DNA of 48,341 bases from NCBI RefSeq assembly GCF_011440375.1, contig NZ_JAAOIR010000005.1, positions 268,460 to 316,800 on the forward strand, in the 5' to 3' direction. This DNA is from Halorubellus sp. JP-L1. Lineage in GTDB: Archaea > Halobacteriota > Halobacteria > Halobacteriales > Natrialbaceae. This document shows positions 25,517-33,903 of the stretch, in pieces. The stretch's first letter is position 1, and every line of letters begins with the position of its first letter. A model generated the notes under the pieces. The model worked only from the letters and a program-made list of their open reading frames with translations, had not been told where the DNA came from and did not search any database. The translations under genes and the position numbers were made by a program.

Positions 25517-25879
25517 ATGTCCCCACCCTATCCCCCCGTCCCCGGTGTGGATGCCCTTGTCCCACCGATAGCGCTGGGTATTGGAGTAATTGCAGGATTC
25601 TTGGTGTATAGACACTCCATCCGCCATCAGGTACAGTCTCCGCTTCTGTGGGGTGGATTCGTGGGTGTCACTTTCTTCCTCGCTCCGATTATCCTCACGC
25701 CGTTCCTCATCCCGGTTTACTACTCGCTGTTCATCCCATCCGGCCCTGGCCTTCTGGTTAGACCACTCCACGCACTTGCTACAGTTCTCGGTGGAGGAAC
25801 ACTTGCCGCGATGGGGGCTGTTTTTGTCTATTTCGTACAATTGGCGATTGCTCGCCGACAAAGTACTGGCACCCCGTAA
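25517..25879 (+). CDS. Low-GC orphan membrane protein
   Basis: This 120-residue protein has about three to four hydrophobic segments (VPPIALGIGVIAGFLVY, PLLWGGFVGVTFFLAPIILTPFLIPVYYSLF, LATVLGGGTLAAMGAVFVYFVQLAIA). The gene and its flanks have visibly lower GC and use A/T-ending codons such as TTG, GTA and ATT that are avoided by the neighbours, so it may be recently acquired. The ATG at 25517 is used; a TTG two codons upstream is possible. An AT-rich element (atacatagat) lies about 20 bases upstream. No family is recognised. Confidence 0.6.
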   Translation: MSPPYPPVPGVDALVPPIALGIGVIAGFLVYRHSIRHQVQSPLLWGGFVGVTFFLAPIILTPFLIPVYYSLFIPSGPGLLVRPLHALATVLGGGTLAAMGAVFVYFVQLAIARRQSTGTP

Positions 25880-26062
25880 TCCGAAAAGTACCACCCCTGT
25901 ATCTACTGATTCGGACGACTGAGACTCGCGACGAGCTCTTGGAATCGAGATCCGCATTGTCCTAAGTACGCAAAGGGCGAGATGTCGCGGTTGGATGGTT
26001 TCAACAGAGCCAACGAGTGGCAGGCGGCGTCCTGGCGGACGCCGGTCGCTGATGCGACCGAT

Positions 26063-26980
26063 TCAGTCACCGGTCGCCGGCGGTGGGTCGTCGGCGAGGG
26101 CGTCCCGGATGGCGTCGCGTTTGACGAGGAGGAAGCCGACGGCGACGACGACGAATCCGGCGACGGTGGTGATGGAGATTGCGTCGTCGAGGAACAGCCA
26201 GCCGACGACGGCGGCGAAGACGGGGGCGACGTAGCCGACGAGGTTGATCTCGACGGGGCCGAGGCGGTCCAGCAGTTCGAAGAAGAGGAGGTAGCCGACG
26301 ACGCCGGCGGCGAGGACGAGGAACGCGAACGCGACGACGAACTGCTGGCTGAGGACGACGCGCTGGGGTTCGCCGGCGAGGAGGCTGCCGGCGTGGAGGA
26401 GCGGGCCGCCGAGGAGCATCATCCAGCCCTGGCGTGCGGCGACGCCGAGGCGCGGGCGTTCGCGGCGGAGGACGACGGTGGCGAGCGCGAACGCGACCGC
26501 GGACGCGGCGAGGAGCGCGACGCCGAGGCCGTCGGGCGAGGCGATCGCGCCGGGTGCGGGGACGGCGAGGACGGCGACGCCGACGAGGCCGAGGCAGACG
26601 CCGGCGACGCGCGACGGCGTCGGGCGGGCGGTGTCGAGGAGGACGACCGCGAATGCGACCGACCAGATGGGGACGGTCGCGAGCACGACCGCGCCGACGG
26701 CGCCGGTGACGCGCGCCTGGCCGGCGAACAGGAGGCCGTTGTGGACGGCGACGATGCCGATGCCGCCGACGAGGATGCTCCGGGCGTCGACTCCCGATGG
26801 CCGGATTCGCTGGCCGCGGACGAGTGCGTACGCGAGGACGACGACGCCGATGGCGTCGAACCGGAGCGCGGCCATCAGGAGCGGGTCGACGCCGGCTTTC
26901 GCGGCGGTGATCGCTGGGTAGGACGCGCCCCAGAGCGCGGCGAGCGCGAGGAACCCGAGGGCGTTCTCGTACCGGGTCAC
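26063..26980 (-). CDS. EamA-family (DMT) transporter
   Basis: This is a 305-residue permease with ten predicted helices in two EamA repeats. The first has ALWGASYPAITAAKAGVDPLLMAALRF, and the second has GPVEINLVGYVAPVFAAVVGWLFLDDAISITTVAGFVVV, the signature of metabolite exporters. The start is the GTG at 26980, immediately before the first helix. The longer upstream frame is Arg-rich and improbable. It is transcribed away from hemL. The substrate is unknown; amino acids or nucleosides are the usual guesses. Confidence 0.9.
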   Translation of the reverse strand: MTRYENALGFLALAALWGASYPAITAAKAGVDPLLMAALRFDAIGVVVLAYALVRGQRIRPSGVDARSILVGGIGIVAVHNGLLFAGQARVTGAVGAVVLATVPIWSVAFAVVLLDTARPTPSRVAGVCLGLVGVAVLAVPAPGAIASPDGLGVALLAASAVAFALATVVLRRERPRLGVAARQGWMMLLGGPLLHAGSLLAGEPQRVVLSQQFVVAFAFLVLAAGVVGYLLFFELLDRLGPVEINLVGYVAPVFAAVVGWLFLDDAISITTVAGFVVVAVGFLLVKRDAIRDALADDPPPATGD

Positions 26981-27198
26981 GTTCGAATCGAGGCGAGCGC
27001 TCGTGATAGCGCTTGCGTGGTGCGAACGCTCAACATGATTCGTGGTGCGATGTCGACGTCGGTCGATTCCGCGGCGGCGGACTTGTAAGCCGACCCGACC
27101 GCTCGTGGCGCACGCGTCTCGTCGGGACTCGAGCGACGGCACTCGCGGCCGTCGCGTATCTCGACACGCACTTGTGGGGTGCGTCCGAACCCCCTCGC

Positions 27199-28536
27199 AT
27201 GACCAGCGACGAGTCGCGGCGACTGTACGACCGCGCGCTGTCCGTGCTCCCGGGGGGCGTGAACTCCTCGGTGCGTGCGACGATGCCGTACCCGTTCTTC
27301 GTCCAGTCGGGCGATGGCGGGCACGTCGTGGACGCGGACGGGAACCGCTACGTCGACTACGTGAACGGCTACGGGCCGCTCCTGTACGGGCACTCGCCGC
27401 CGGAGGCGGTGCAGGCGGCGATCCAGCGCCACGCCAGTCAGGGCCCGATGTACGGTGCGCCGACGGAGATCGAGGTGGAGCACGCGGAGTTCGTGGCGCG
27501 GCACGTGCCGAGCGTGGAGATGATCCGGTTCGTGAATTCGGGGACGGAAGCGACCGTGTCGGCGGTGCGACTCGCTCGCGGGTACACGGGCCGGGACAAG
27601 ATCGTCGTGATGCAGGGCGGCTATCACGGCGCGCAGGAGTCGACGCTCGTCGAGGGCGAGGGCGATCACGTGCGGCCGTCGACGCGGGGGATCCCGCAGT
27701 CGTTCGCCGAGCACACGATTCCGGTGCCGTTCAACGACGCGGACGCGATCATCGAGACGTTCCAGGAGCACGGTGACGAGATCGCGGCGGTCCTCACGGA
27801 ACCGATCCTGGGGAACAAGGGCATCGTGATGCCGGTCGACGGCTATCACGAGACGCTCCGGGACCTCTGTGACGACCACGGTGCGCTCCTGATCTTCGAC
27901 GAGGTCATCACGGGCTTTCGCGTCGGCGGCCTCCAGTGCGCGCAGGGGAAGTTCGGGGTGACGCCGGACGTGACGACGTTCGGGAAGATCGTCGGCGGCG
28001 GGTTCCCGGTCGGCGCGATCGGTGGGAAAGCCGAGATAATCGAGCAGTTCACGCCGAGCGGCGACGTCTTCCAGTCCGGCACCTTCTCGGGGCATCCGGT
28101 GACGATGGCGGCGGGGCACGCGTACTTGACGTACGCGGCGGAGAACGACGTGTACGAGCACGTGAACGCCCTGGGGCGACGGCTCCGCGAGGGCTTGACG
28201 GAGATCGTCGCGGACCAGGCGCCGGCGTACACTGTCGCGGGCACGGATTCGATGTTCAAGGTGCTGTTCACCCGTGATGCGCCCGAGAGCTTCGAGGGGC
28301 ACTGCGAGGCGGGCTGCGAGCAACGCGAGGAGTGTCCGCGCTACGACCTGTGCCCGAAGAACGGCGCGGACGTGGCGGCGTGCGATACGGAGCGCTGGGA
28401 GCGCGTGTTCTGGCAGGAGATGAAGGACCGGGGCGTGTTCTTGACGGCGAACCAGTTCGAGTCCCAGTTCGTGTCGTACGCGCACACGAAGGAGGACGTC
28501 GAGGAGACGCTGGACGCGTACCGGGAGGCGCTCTGA
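27199..28536 (+). CDS. hemL: Glutamate-1-semialdehyde 2,1-aminomutase
   Basis: HemL converts glutamate-1-semialdehyde to 5-aminolevulinate, the first committed tetrapyrrole intermediate. The 445 residues follow the family: [33 protein letters not shown], the DEVITGFRV aspartate and the PLP lysine Lys263 in [12 protein letters not shown]. An extra Cys-rich segment sits in the C-terminal domain (Cys369, 373, 379, 385 and 395) and gives this protein about 15-20 residues more than bacterial HemL. The start at 27199 follows a TATA-like acttgtgg. Its promoter region is shared with the divergent EamA gene. Confidence 0.97.
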   Translation: MTSDESRRLYDRALSVLPGGVNSSVRATMPYPFFVQSGDGGHVVDADGNRYVDYVNGYGPLLYGHSPPEAVQAAIQRHASQGPMYGAPTEIEVEHAEFVARHVPSVEMIRFVNSGTEATVSAVRLARGYTGRDKIVVMQGGYHGAQESTLVEGEGDHVRPSTRGIPQSFAEHTIPVPFNDADAIIETFQEHGDEIAAVLTEPILGNKGIVMPVDGYHETLRDLCDDHGALLIFDEVITGFRVGGLQCAQGKFGVTPDVTTFGKIVGGGFPVGAIGGKAEIIEQFTPSGDVFQSGTFSGHPVTMAAGHAYLTYAAENDVYEHVNALGRRLREGLTEIVADQAPAYTVAGTDSMFKVLFTRDAPESFEGHCEAGCEQREECPRYDLCPKNGADVAACDTERWERVFWQEMKDRGVFLTANQFESQFVSYAHTKEDVEETLDAYREAL

Positions 28537-28569
28537 GGTGCTGTCGGCGGCGGCGATGCGCTCCGCGTT

Positions 28570-29094
28570 TCAGACGCGGTCGTAGTCGATGGTGACGGTG
28601 GCGTTGGCGTCGTCGCCGTCGACGGGTTCGTCCCACTTGGCGAGTCGCGTGTAGTAGTACTGGCGGGCGTTCTCGACGAGCGGTTCGGGCCAGTCATCGA
28701 TCGTGATCTCGTACGCGACGGTGCCGCCTTCGAGACTGCTGGTGACGTCGACGACGTGGTAGCTCTCGGGTTCGTGGAACTGGTGGGTGGAGACGAACGC
28801 GGAGACGGTGTTGTGGTCGTAGTCGACGTTCTGCCAGTCGTCGACTTGGGCTTCCGGGAGTGCGTCTATGTCGAGCGTTCGCGATGCCATCGCCGAGCTG
28901 GTGACGAGGGCGGTGGCGAACGGCATCTCGTTGGCGCTCGCGTCGTAGCCGTCGATGACGGGGTCGCGTGGCGTGGTCGAGACGTACGTCTTCCTCGCTC
29001 GGGGGACGTTGAGGCTCGCGACGCAGCCGCCGAGTGCGAGGGCGGTGGTGCCAGCGGTGGCTTGCAGGAGGCGCCGTCGGGTGCTGGGTGCCAT
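28570..29094 (-). CDS. Tat lipoprotein
   Basis: This 174-residue exported protein begins MAPSTRRRLLQATAGTTALALGGCVAS, with a Tat RR motif and a lipobox LGGC (Cys24). The mature region has alternating strand-like segments (NATVTIDYDRV at the end, VAYEITIDDWPEP) and a WQNVDYDHNTVSAFVSTHQFHEPESYHVVDV stretch, with no recognised domain. The upstream open frame is shadow, and the ATG at 29094 lies about 30 bases after a minus-strand TATA-like box (gatacttga, about 29121-29129). It converges with hemL. Confidence 0.75.
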   Translation of the reverse strand: MAPSTRRRLLQATAGTTALALGGCVASLNVPRARKTYVSTTPRDPVIDGYDASANEMPFATALVTSSAMASRTLDIDALPEAQVDDWQNVDYDHNTVSAFVSTHQFHEPESYHVVDVTSSLEGGTVAYEITIDDWPEPLVENARQYYYTRLAKWDEPVDGDDANATVTIDYDRV

Positions 29095-29539
29095 CGAGGG
29101 CGTTCTTCTCGGGCGGCATTCAAGTATCTCGGGTTCGGGGCGGGGGCTTGCAGGCCCCGCGTGCTGTCGGGTGGGCCGCGGCGGTGCGGGGCGCTCCGGT
29201 CTCGGTCGCTCGCGGGCCCGGGTCAGGTCACGTCGACGCTGGCTGCGTGCCGGTATTTGAACGTTCGCCAGCGTTCGGTTCGTCGCGGGTCGTCCGATAC
29301 CGCACCGTTCCGCACCGCACCTCGTCCTCCCCAGCCGACTCCCGCGTCGGCTCCCGGTGGTCGCCGACGCGGTCGTCCCTCGCACGGGATCGGCGCCGCA
29401 GGGCTCACCGCCGTTCGCCCTGCGACGCCAGCGCGCGCCGGCCTGCAGTCCGGCGAGCGTCTAGTAGTGGTGACGGTCTGGCGAGCGTCGAGTGGTGGGC
29501 AGCGTCTTCGCTCGCTGGCGGCGGTGGACCGCAACGTGA
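29095..29539. other. Non-coding interval
   Basis: This is 445 bases with no supported gene. It holds the promoter of the minus-strand lipoprotein, a TATA-like ggtatttgaac at 29252-29262 that has no start codon at the right distance downstream, and an imperfect direct repeat of ggcgagcgtctagt-type sequence near 29452 and 29480. Confidence 0.4.
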
Positions 29540-29902
29540 ATGTCGGTCGGCCTGCTGGGTGGGGGCGTGAACGTTCGCGCGCTCGGGACGAGTCGAGTCG
29601 TGGTGGTCGGGGTGGTGGCGGTCGTGATGGTGGGGATGGCGCTGTTCGGGGGGCTGTGGCGGCCGCTCGTGGTCGGGCTCGGCGCTGGCGTGGGCCTGAT
29701 CGGGGCGATCGTCGCGGAGCGCATCCCGGACGCCGCGGCGGCGTTGGACGACGTGCCGCCGCCGGTGTTCGCGCTCGTCGGCGTGGCGCTCGCGTGGGGT
29801 GGCGCGGAGTACGCGCCGGCGCTCGCGATCTCGTCGTTCGCTGGCATCGCCGGCGGGTACGCAGTCGCATCGACGGTGCTCGTCGTCGCCGCGACTGACT
29901 GA
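29540..29902 (+). CDS. Small membrane protein of unknown family
   Basis: This 120-residue protein has four hydrophobic segments separated by short loops (VVVVGVVAVVMVGMALFGGLW, LVVGLGAGVGLIGAIVA, PVFALVGVALAWGGAEY, LAISSFAGIAGGYAVASTVLVVAA). The ATG at 29540 is taken, although a GTG at 29567 is also possible. The 3' end reads GCGACTGACTGA and that end, stop included, is repeated in the array behind it. No domain is recognised. Confidence 0.5.
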   Translation: MSVGLLGGGVNVRALGTSRVVVVGVVAVVMVGMALFGGLWRPLVVGLGAGVGLIGAIVAERIPDAAAALDDVPPPVFALVGVALAWGGAEYAPALAISSFAGIAGGYAVASTVLVVAATD

Positions 29903-30026
29903 GCTATGAGCGGCGCCGCTACTGACTGGGCTATGCGCGGTGCCGCGACTGACTGGGCTATGCGCGGTGCCGCGACTGACTGAGCTATGCGCGGCGCCGC
30001 GACTGACTGAGCTGTGCGCGGCCCCG
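29892..30026. repeat. 27-bp tandem repeat, five copies, including the stop codon
   Basis: Units of 27 bp at 29892, 29919, 29946, 29973 and 30000 (consensus start cgactgactgagctatgcgc) begin inside the last codons of the 29902 gene. Each later copy repeats the ACTGACTGA-type ending or a TGG variant of it. Confidence 0.95.
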
Positions 30027-30113
30027 ACGGCCGAGGGTTCCCGCTCTCGGGAGTCGATCGCTTTCGGTCCCGCGGTCGTGTCGGGAGGGTGACCCGTGGT
30101 CGCGGGCAAACGG

Positions 30114-30124
30114 ACGTACTTTTC
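30114..30124 (+). promoter_or_regulatory. TATA element of hemC operon
   Basis: The sequence gtacttttccc is centred about 30 bases before the hemC ATG at 30151. Confidence 0.4.
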
Positions 30125-30150
30125 CCCGTCGGCCGCCGACTGGCGTACAT

Positions 30151-31275
30151 ATGCGAACACGTGGGACGATACGGCTGGCGACGCGCGGGTCGGACCTCGC
30201 GCGCCGGCAGGCCGCGACGGTGGCGGAGGCCCTGGAGGACCGCCGGTACGAGGTCGAGCTCGTGGAGGTGTCGACGGCCGGGGACCGCGTCCGGGACGAA
30301 CTCATCCAGAACCTCGGGAAGACGGGTGCGTTCGTGCGGTCGCTCGACGAGCAAGTGCTGTCGGGCGACGTCGACGCGGCCGTGCACTCGATGAAGGACA
30401 TGCCGACCGAATCGCCCGACGACCTCGTGGTCGCGGGTATTCCCGAGCGCGGCCCGCCCGGGGACGTCCTCGTGACGCCCGACGGGACGAGTCTCGAGGA
30501 CCTTCCGGAGGGGGCGACTGTGGGGACGAGTTCGCTCCGCCGGAAGGCCCAGTTGCTCTCCACGCGCCCGGACCTGGCGGTCGTCGGGCTGCGCGGGAAC
30601 GTCGACACGCGCGTCGAGAAGCTGCTCGCGACGTCGCTCCAGGAAGAGCACGAGGTTCGGAGTGCGGTCGAAGCCGAGAAGCGCGGGGATGCGGGCGATG
30701 GCGTCGAGACGCTCGACGCGGAGGACGTCGACGTGGACGCCGAGGAGTACGCGTACGAGCGTAGCGTCGAGGAGTGGTTCGAGGATTTGAGCGAGATCGA
30801 GCGGCGAGCGATGGAGCGTGCGCCCGAGCACGCGTTCGACGCGATCGTGCTCGCCGAGGCGGGACTGGAGCGCCTCGGACTGAGCCATCACGTCCGGACC
30901 GAGCGTCTGCCCGTCCGCGAGTTCGTCCCCGCGGCGGGCCAGGGCGCGCTCGCGGTGACGTCGCGCGACGACGACGTCGGCGAGGCGATCCACGATGCGA
31001 TCGATCACGCCCGGACGCGCGTCGAGACGACCGCGGAGCGGAGCGTGCTCGCGGGACTGAACGGCGGCTGCATCGCGCCGATCGGCGTGTACGGCGTCGT
31101 CCAGGGCGCGCACGTGAGCGTCACCGCGGCGGTGTACGACGAGCGCGGCGAGACGTCGATCGTCGAGACGCGCGACCTCCCCGTCGAGTCCCACGCGACG
31201 GCGGCCCGCGAGTTCGCCGCGGACCTCCGCGAGCGGGGCGCGGACGACCTCGTCGCGAAGGCGCGCGAGGACTGA
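30151..31275 (+). CDS. hemC: Hydroxymethylbilane synthase (porphobilinogen deaminase)
   Basis: HemC links four porphobilinogens into hydroxymethylbilane on a dipyrromethane cofactor attached to Cys307 (LNGGCIAPIGVYG). N-terminal signatures are IRLATRGSDLARRQA, GKTGAFVRSLDEQVL, DAAVHSMKDMPTE and GTSSLRRKAQLL. The 374 residues are about 60 longer than the bacterial enzyme. The extra part is an acidic insertion, about residues 165-228 (EEHEVRSAVEAEKRGDAGDG...), in front of AIVLAEAGL. The start at 30151 follows the TATA-like box. A SUMT and hemD follow in an operon. Confidence 0.97.
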   Translation: MRTRGTIRLATRGSDLARRQAATVAEALEDRRYEVELVEVSTAGDRVRDELIQNLGKTGAFVRSLDEQVLSGDVDAAVHSMKDMPTESPDDLVVAGIPERGPPGDVLVTPDGTSLEDLPEGATVGTSSLRRKAQLLSTRPDLAVVGLRGNVDTRVEKLLATSLQEEHEVRSAVEAEKRGDAGDGVETLDAEDVDVDAEEYAYERSVEEWFEDLSEIERRAMERAPEHAFDAIVLAEAGLERLGLSHHVRTERLPVREFVPAAGQGALAVTSRDDDVGEAIHDAIDHARTRVETTAERSVLAGLNGGCIAPIGVYGVVQGAHVSVTAAVYDERGETSIVETRDLPVESHATAAREFAADLRERGADDLVAKARED

Positions 31276-31277
31276 CG

Positions 31278-32171
31278 ATGGCCGAGGACGCACCTGCCGG
31301 AGCGGACCGAGACGGAACCGGCGGCGACGCCGGTTCGACTGACCGTGCCGGGACCGACGACGGCGCTGCTTCCGATGTCGGCGTGGTCTCCCTCGTCGGG
31401 TCCGGGCCCGGCGACCCCGACCTCATGACGGTTCGCGCTCGCGAGCGAATCGACGGGGCGGACGTCGTCCTGCACGACAAGCTCCCCGGGCCGGAGATCC
31501 TCGAGTCGATCCCGGAGGGCAAGCGCGAGGACGTCGGGAAGCGCGCGGGCGGCGAGCGGACGCCCCAGTCGGAGACGAACGCGCGCCTCGTCGAGCTCGC
31601 TCGCGAGGGGAAGGACGTCGTCCGCCTGAAGGGCGGGGACCCGTTCGTGTTCGGGCGCGGCGGCGAGGAGGCGGAGTACCTCGCCGACCACGACGTCGAG
31701 TTCGAGGTCGTCCCCGGCGTCACCTCCGCGATCGGCGGGCCGGGCGTCGCCGGCATTCCGGTGACGCACCGCGACCACGCCTCGAGCGTGTCGTTCGTCA
31801 CGGGTCACGAGGACCCGACGAAAGAGGAGTCCGCGGTCGACTGGGAAGCGCTCGCCGCGACGGGCGGCACCATCGTCGTCCTCATGGGCGTCGGTCGCCT
31901 CCCCGACTACTCGCGGGCGCTGCTCGACGCCGGCATGGATGCCGGGACGCCGCTCGCGCTCGTCGAACGCGCGACGTGGCCCGACATGCGCGTCGCGACC
32001 GGCACGCTCGGGACCGCCGAGGCGACGCGCGACGACGCCGGCATCGAACCACCTGCGATCACCGTCGTCGGGGACGTCGCGGCGAGCCACGACCGCCTCC
32101 GCGAGTTCCTCGCGAACGACCGCACGTCGGCCGCTGACGCGGCCGGCGAGCGCGGAGGTGAGGGCGAATGA
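31278..32171 (+). CDS. cobA: Uroporphyrinogen-III C-methyltransferase
   Basis: This SUMT methylates uroporphyrinogen III at C2 and C7 to precorrin-2. The 297 residues start two bases after the hemC stop. The first 35 are an acidic, low-complexity extension, followed by VSLVGSGPGDPDLMTVRA, VRLKGGDPFVFGRGGEE, VVPGVTSAIGGPGVAGIPVTHRDHASSVSFVTGH, and AITVVGDVA, the standard SAM-methylase motifs. The gene sits between hemC and hemD, consistent with the siroheme-dependent route to heme in archaea. Confidence 0.96.
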   Translation: MAEDAPAGADRDGTGGDAGSTDRAGTDDGAASDVGVVSLVGSGPGDPDLMTVRARERIDGADVVLHDKLPGPEILESIPEGKREDVGKRAGGERTPQSETNARLVELAREGKDVVRLKGGDPFVFGRGGEEAEYLADHDVEFEVVPGVTSAIGGPGVAGIPVTHRDHASSVSFVTGHEDPTKEESAVDWEALAATGGTIVVLMGVGRLPDYSRALLDAGMDAGTPLALVERATWPDMRVATGTLGTAEATRDDAGIEPPAITVVGDVAASHDRLREFLANDRTSAADAAGERGGEGE

Positions 32172-32917
32172 CGACGCGGGATACGACGGTCGCGGTGTTC
32201 CGGCCGGACGACGGCCGGCTCGCGGCGGCGGCCGAACTCGTCGAGTCCCTCGGCGCGACGCCGGTCGCGGACCCGATGCTCGAAGTGACCGCGACCGGTG
32301 CGACCCCGCGGACGGACGCGGACGTCGTCGTGTTCACGAGCAAGACCGGCGTCGACCTCGCGGCGGACGCGGGGTTCGATGCCGGCGATGCGGTCGTCGC
32401 CGCCGTCGGCGACACGACCGCCGGCCGACTCCGCGACCGCGGGTACGCCGTCGACGTCGTCCCCGCGGAGTTCACCTCCAGCGGTCTCGTCGCGGCGCTC
32501 GAGGACCGCGTCGACGGCGCGCGCGTGGAGGTGGCGCGTAGCGACCACGGCTCGCCGGTCCTCCTCGACGGCCTCGAGGCCGCGGGCGCGTTCGTCCACG
32601 AGACGGTCCTCTACGAGCTCGAACGCCCCGACGGGAGCGGCGAGTCAGCCGCGCTCGCCGCGACCGGCGACCTCGACGCGGCCTGCTTCACGTCCACGCT
32701 GACCGTCGAACACTTCCTCGACGCCGCCGCCGAACGCGGCGTCCGCGAAGACGCAATCGCGGGCCTGAACGACGCCGTCGTCGGCGTCATCGGCCCACCG
32801 ACTCGCGAGACCGCGGAGTCCCACGGTATCGCGGTCGACGCCGTCCCCGACGTCGCCGACTTCGACGCGCTCGCGACCGAGACCGTCGAAGCCGCCGCCC
32901 CCACGTACCACGAGTGA
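32168..32917 (+). CDS. hemD: Uroporphyrinogen-III synthase
   Basis: HemD closes hydroxymethylbilane to uroporphyrinogen III. The 249 residues overlap the SUMT gene by four bases (ATGA). The family is poorly conserved, but the layout of two Rossmann-like halves is clear: VVVFTSKTGVDLA, VAAVGDTTAGRLRDRGY, DAACFTSTLTVEHFLDAA and VVGVIGPPTRETAESHGI. The position after hemC and SUMT supports the call. Confidence 0.94.
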   Translation: MTTRDTTVAVFRPDDGRLAAAAELVESLGATPVADPMLEVTATGATPRTDADVVVFTSKTGVDLAADAGFDAGDAVVAAVGDTTAGRLRDRGYAVDVVPAEFTSSGLVAALEDRVDGARVEVARSDHGSPVLLDGLEAAGAFVHETVLYELERPDGSGESAALAATGDLDAACFTSTLTVEHFLDAAAERGVREDAIAGLNDAVVGVIGPPTRETAESHGIAVDAVPDVADFDALATETVEAAAPTYHE

Positions 32918-33067
32918 CGGTCGCTCCACGACGCGGGGACGACCGTTCGCCGCGTCAGTCCACCGTCGCCGCCTCCTGCTCTTCGTCCCTTCTTCTCTGC
33001 ATCGGCAGCGCTCGGAACCGTCAGTGAGCCGTCGACGACCGTGACGAGCGTGCCGACGCGGAGATTC

Positions 33068-33819
33068 TATATCGCACTATGGGATTTATGGCCTCTGCTC
33101 GGGGGATGCCGACCAAACCGGCGCGGAGGCGGCCGAACTGTCCGCGAGCGGCCGAAACGAGGCCGCTGCGGGCCTGATCCGGTAGCCACCTCAGACACAT
33201 TGCGAACTCAGACACATTGCGAACTCAGACGCGTAGCGGCTCCGGATGTGGACGCCGAGGACCAGGTCGACGGCGCGTTCGAGGCTTCGCCGTCACGGTC
33301 GAAGCGCCGTGGCAGGCGCGAACGAGGCCTCAAGCCGAACGATCGCGGTGCGCCACTCTTCGGCCAGATCCGGGACGGGTACGGCGCTGGGACGACTGCG
33401 GGGGATCGCGTCGTTCGTCGTGGTCACGCGGCGACGGGCGATACCCGAACTGAGACGGTGTAGCCTCGTGCGCGTACGGCGCGATCTCACGTCGAGTGGG
33501 AGTACGTGACGGGACTGGTTCGAGGTGGTGGCCGCTTCGACGACGGCGGACGACGTCGGTCACTCGATGCCCTCACCGAGTCGGCAACGAACGACCACTC
33601 GATGGGGGTCCGGGACCGTGCGACCCGAACGGCACGAGTACGCGCAGCGGCCGTCGCGTCGAACCCGATCCTTGGTGCGGTCGGCCCCGAAACGGCCGAC
33701 CAACAGCATCTCCTCTCGTTCCTCGAGAATCGGCTCTCGTCCACCGATTTTGGCGACAGATCTGACCGGAGCGTCAGACGCTAGTCTGTCGCTATCAATC
33801 GGTGACGACGATACGAAAT
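33068..33819. other. Diverged inverted-repeat-bounded non-coding block
   Basis: The 986 bases from 32918 to 33903 have no supported gene; the open frames are Arg/Ser-rich. The left part (33068-33091, tatatcgcactatgggattt) matches 17 of 24 bases with the left end of the block at 39830, and the right part (33792-33819) matches 20 of 28 with the right end, in inverted orientation. It contains a 17-bp direct repeat (33190-33223) and a palindrome at 33769-33782. It could be an old relative of the 39830 element. Confidence 0.25.
33190..33223. repeat. 17-bp tandem repeat, two copies
   Basis: The unit ctcagacacattgcgaa is exactly repeated at 33190-33206 and 33207-33223, with a third partial copy ctcagacgcg after it. 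Confidence 0.9.
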
Positions 33820-33903
33820 TTCCCTGGGGCCGCCACGGACCGAGTCGACGGCTGCTCTCGCGAAGGCGAAGTTTCAGGTAGCGATCCTGCGAACCGGTCC
33901 GTC

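Noticed and set aside
26976-27000. tRNA T-loop-like sequence gttcgaatcg near 26990
   Set aside because: No cloverleaf could be built around it, and it is the 5' region of the EamA gene.
33041-33463. 140-residue frame in the 33 kb gap as a gene
   Set aside because: Arg/Gly/Pro-rich with no domain, no good promoter spacing, and it crosses a tandem repeat.
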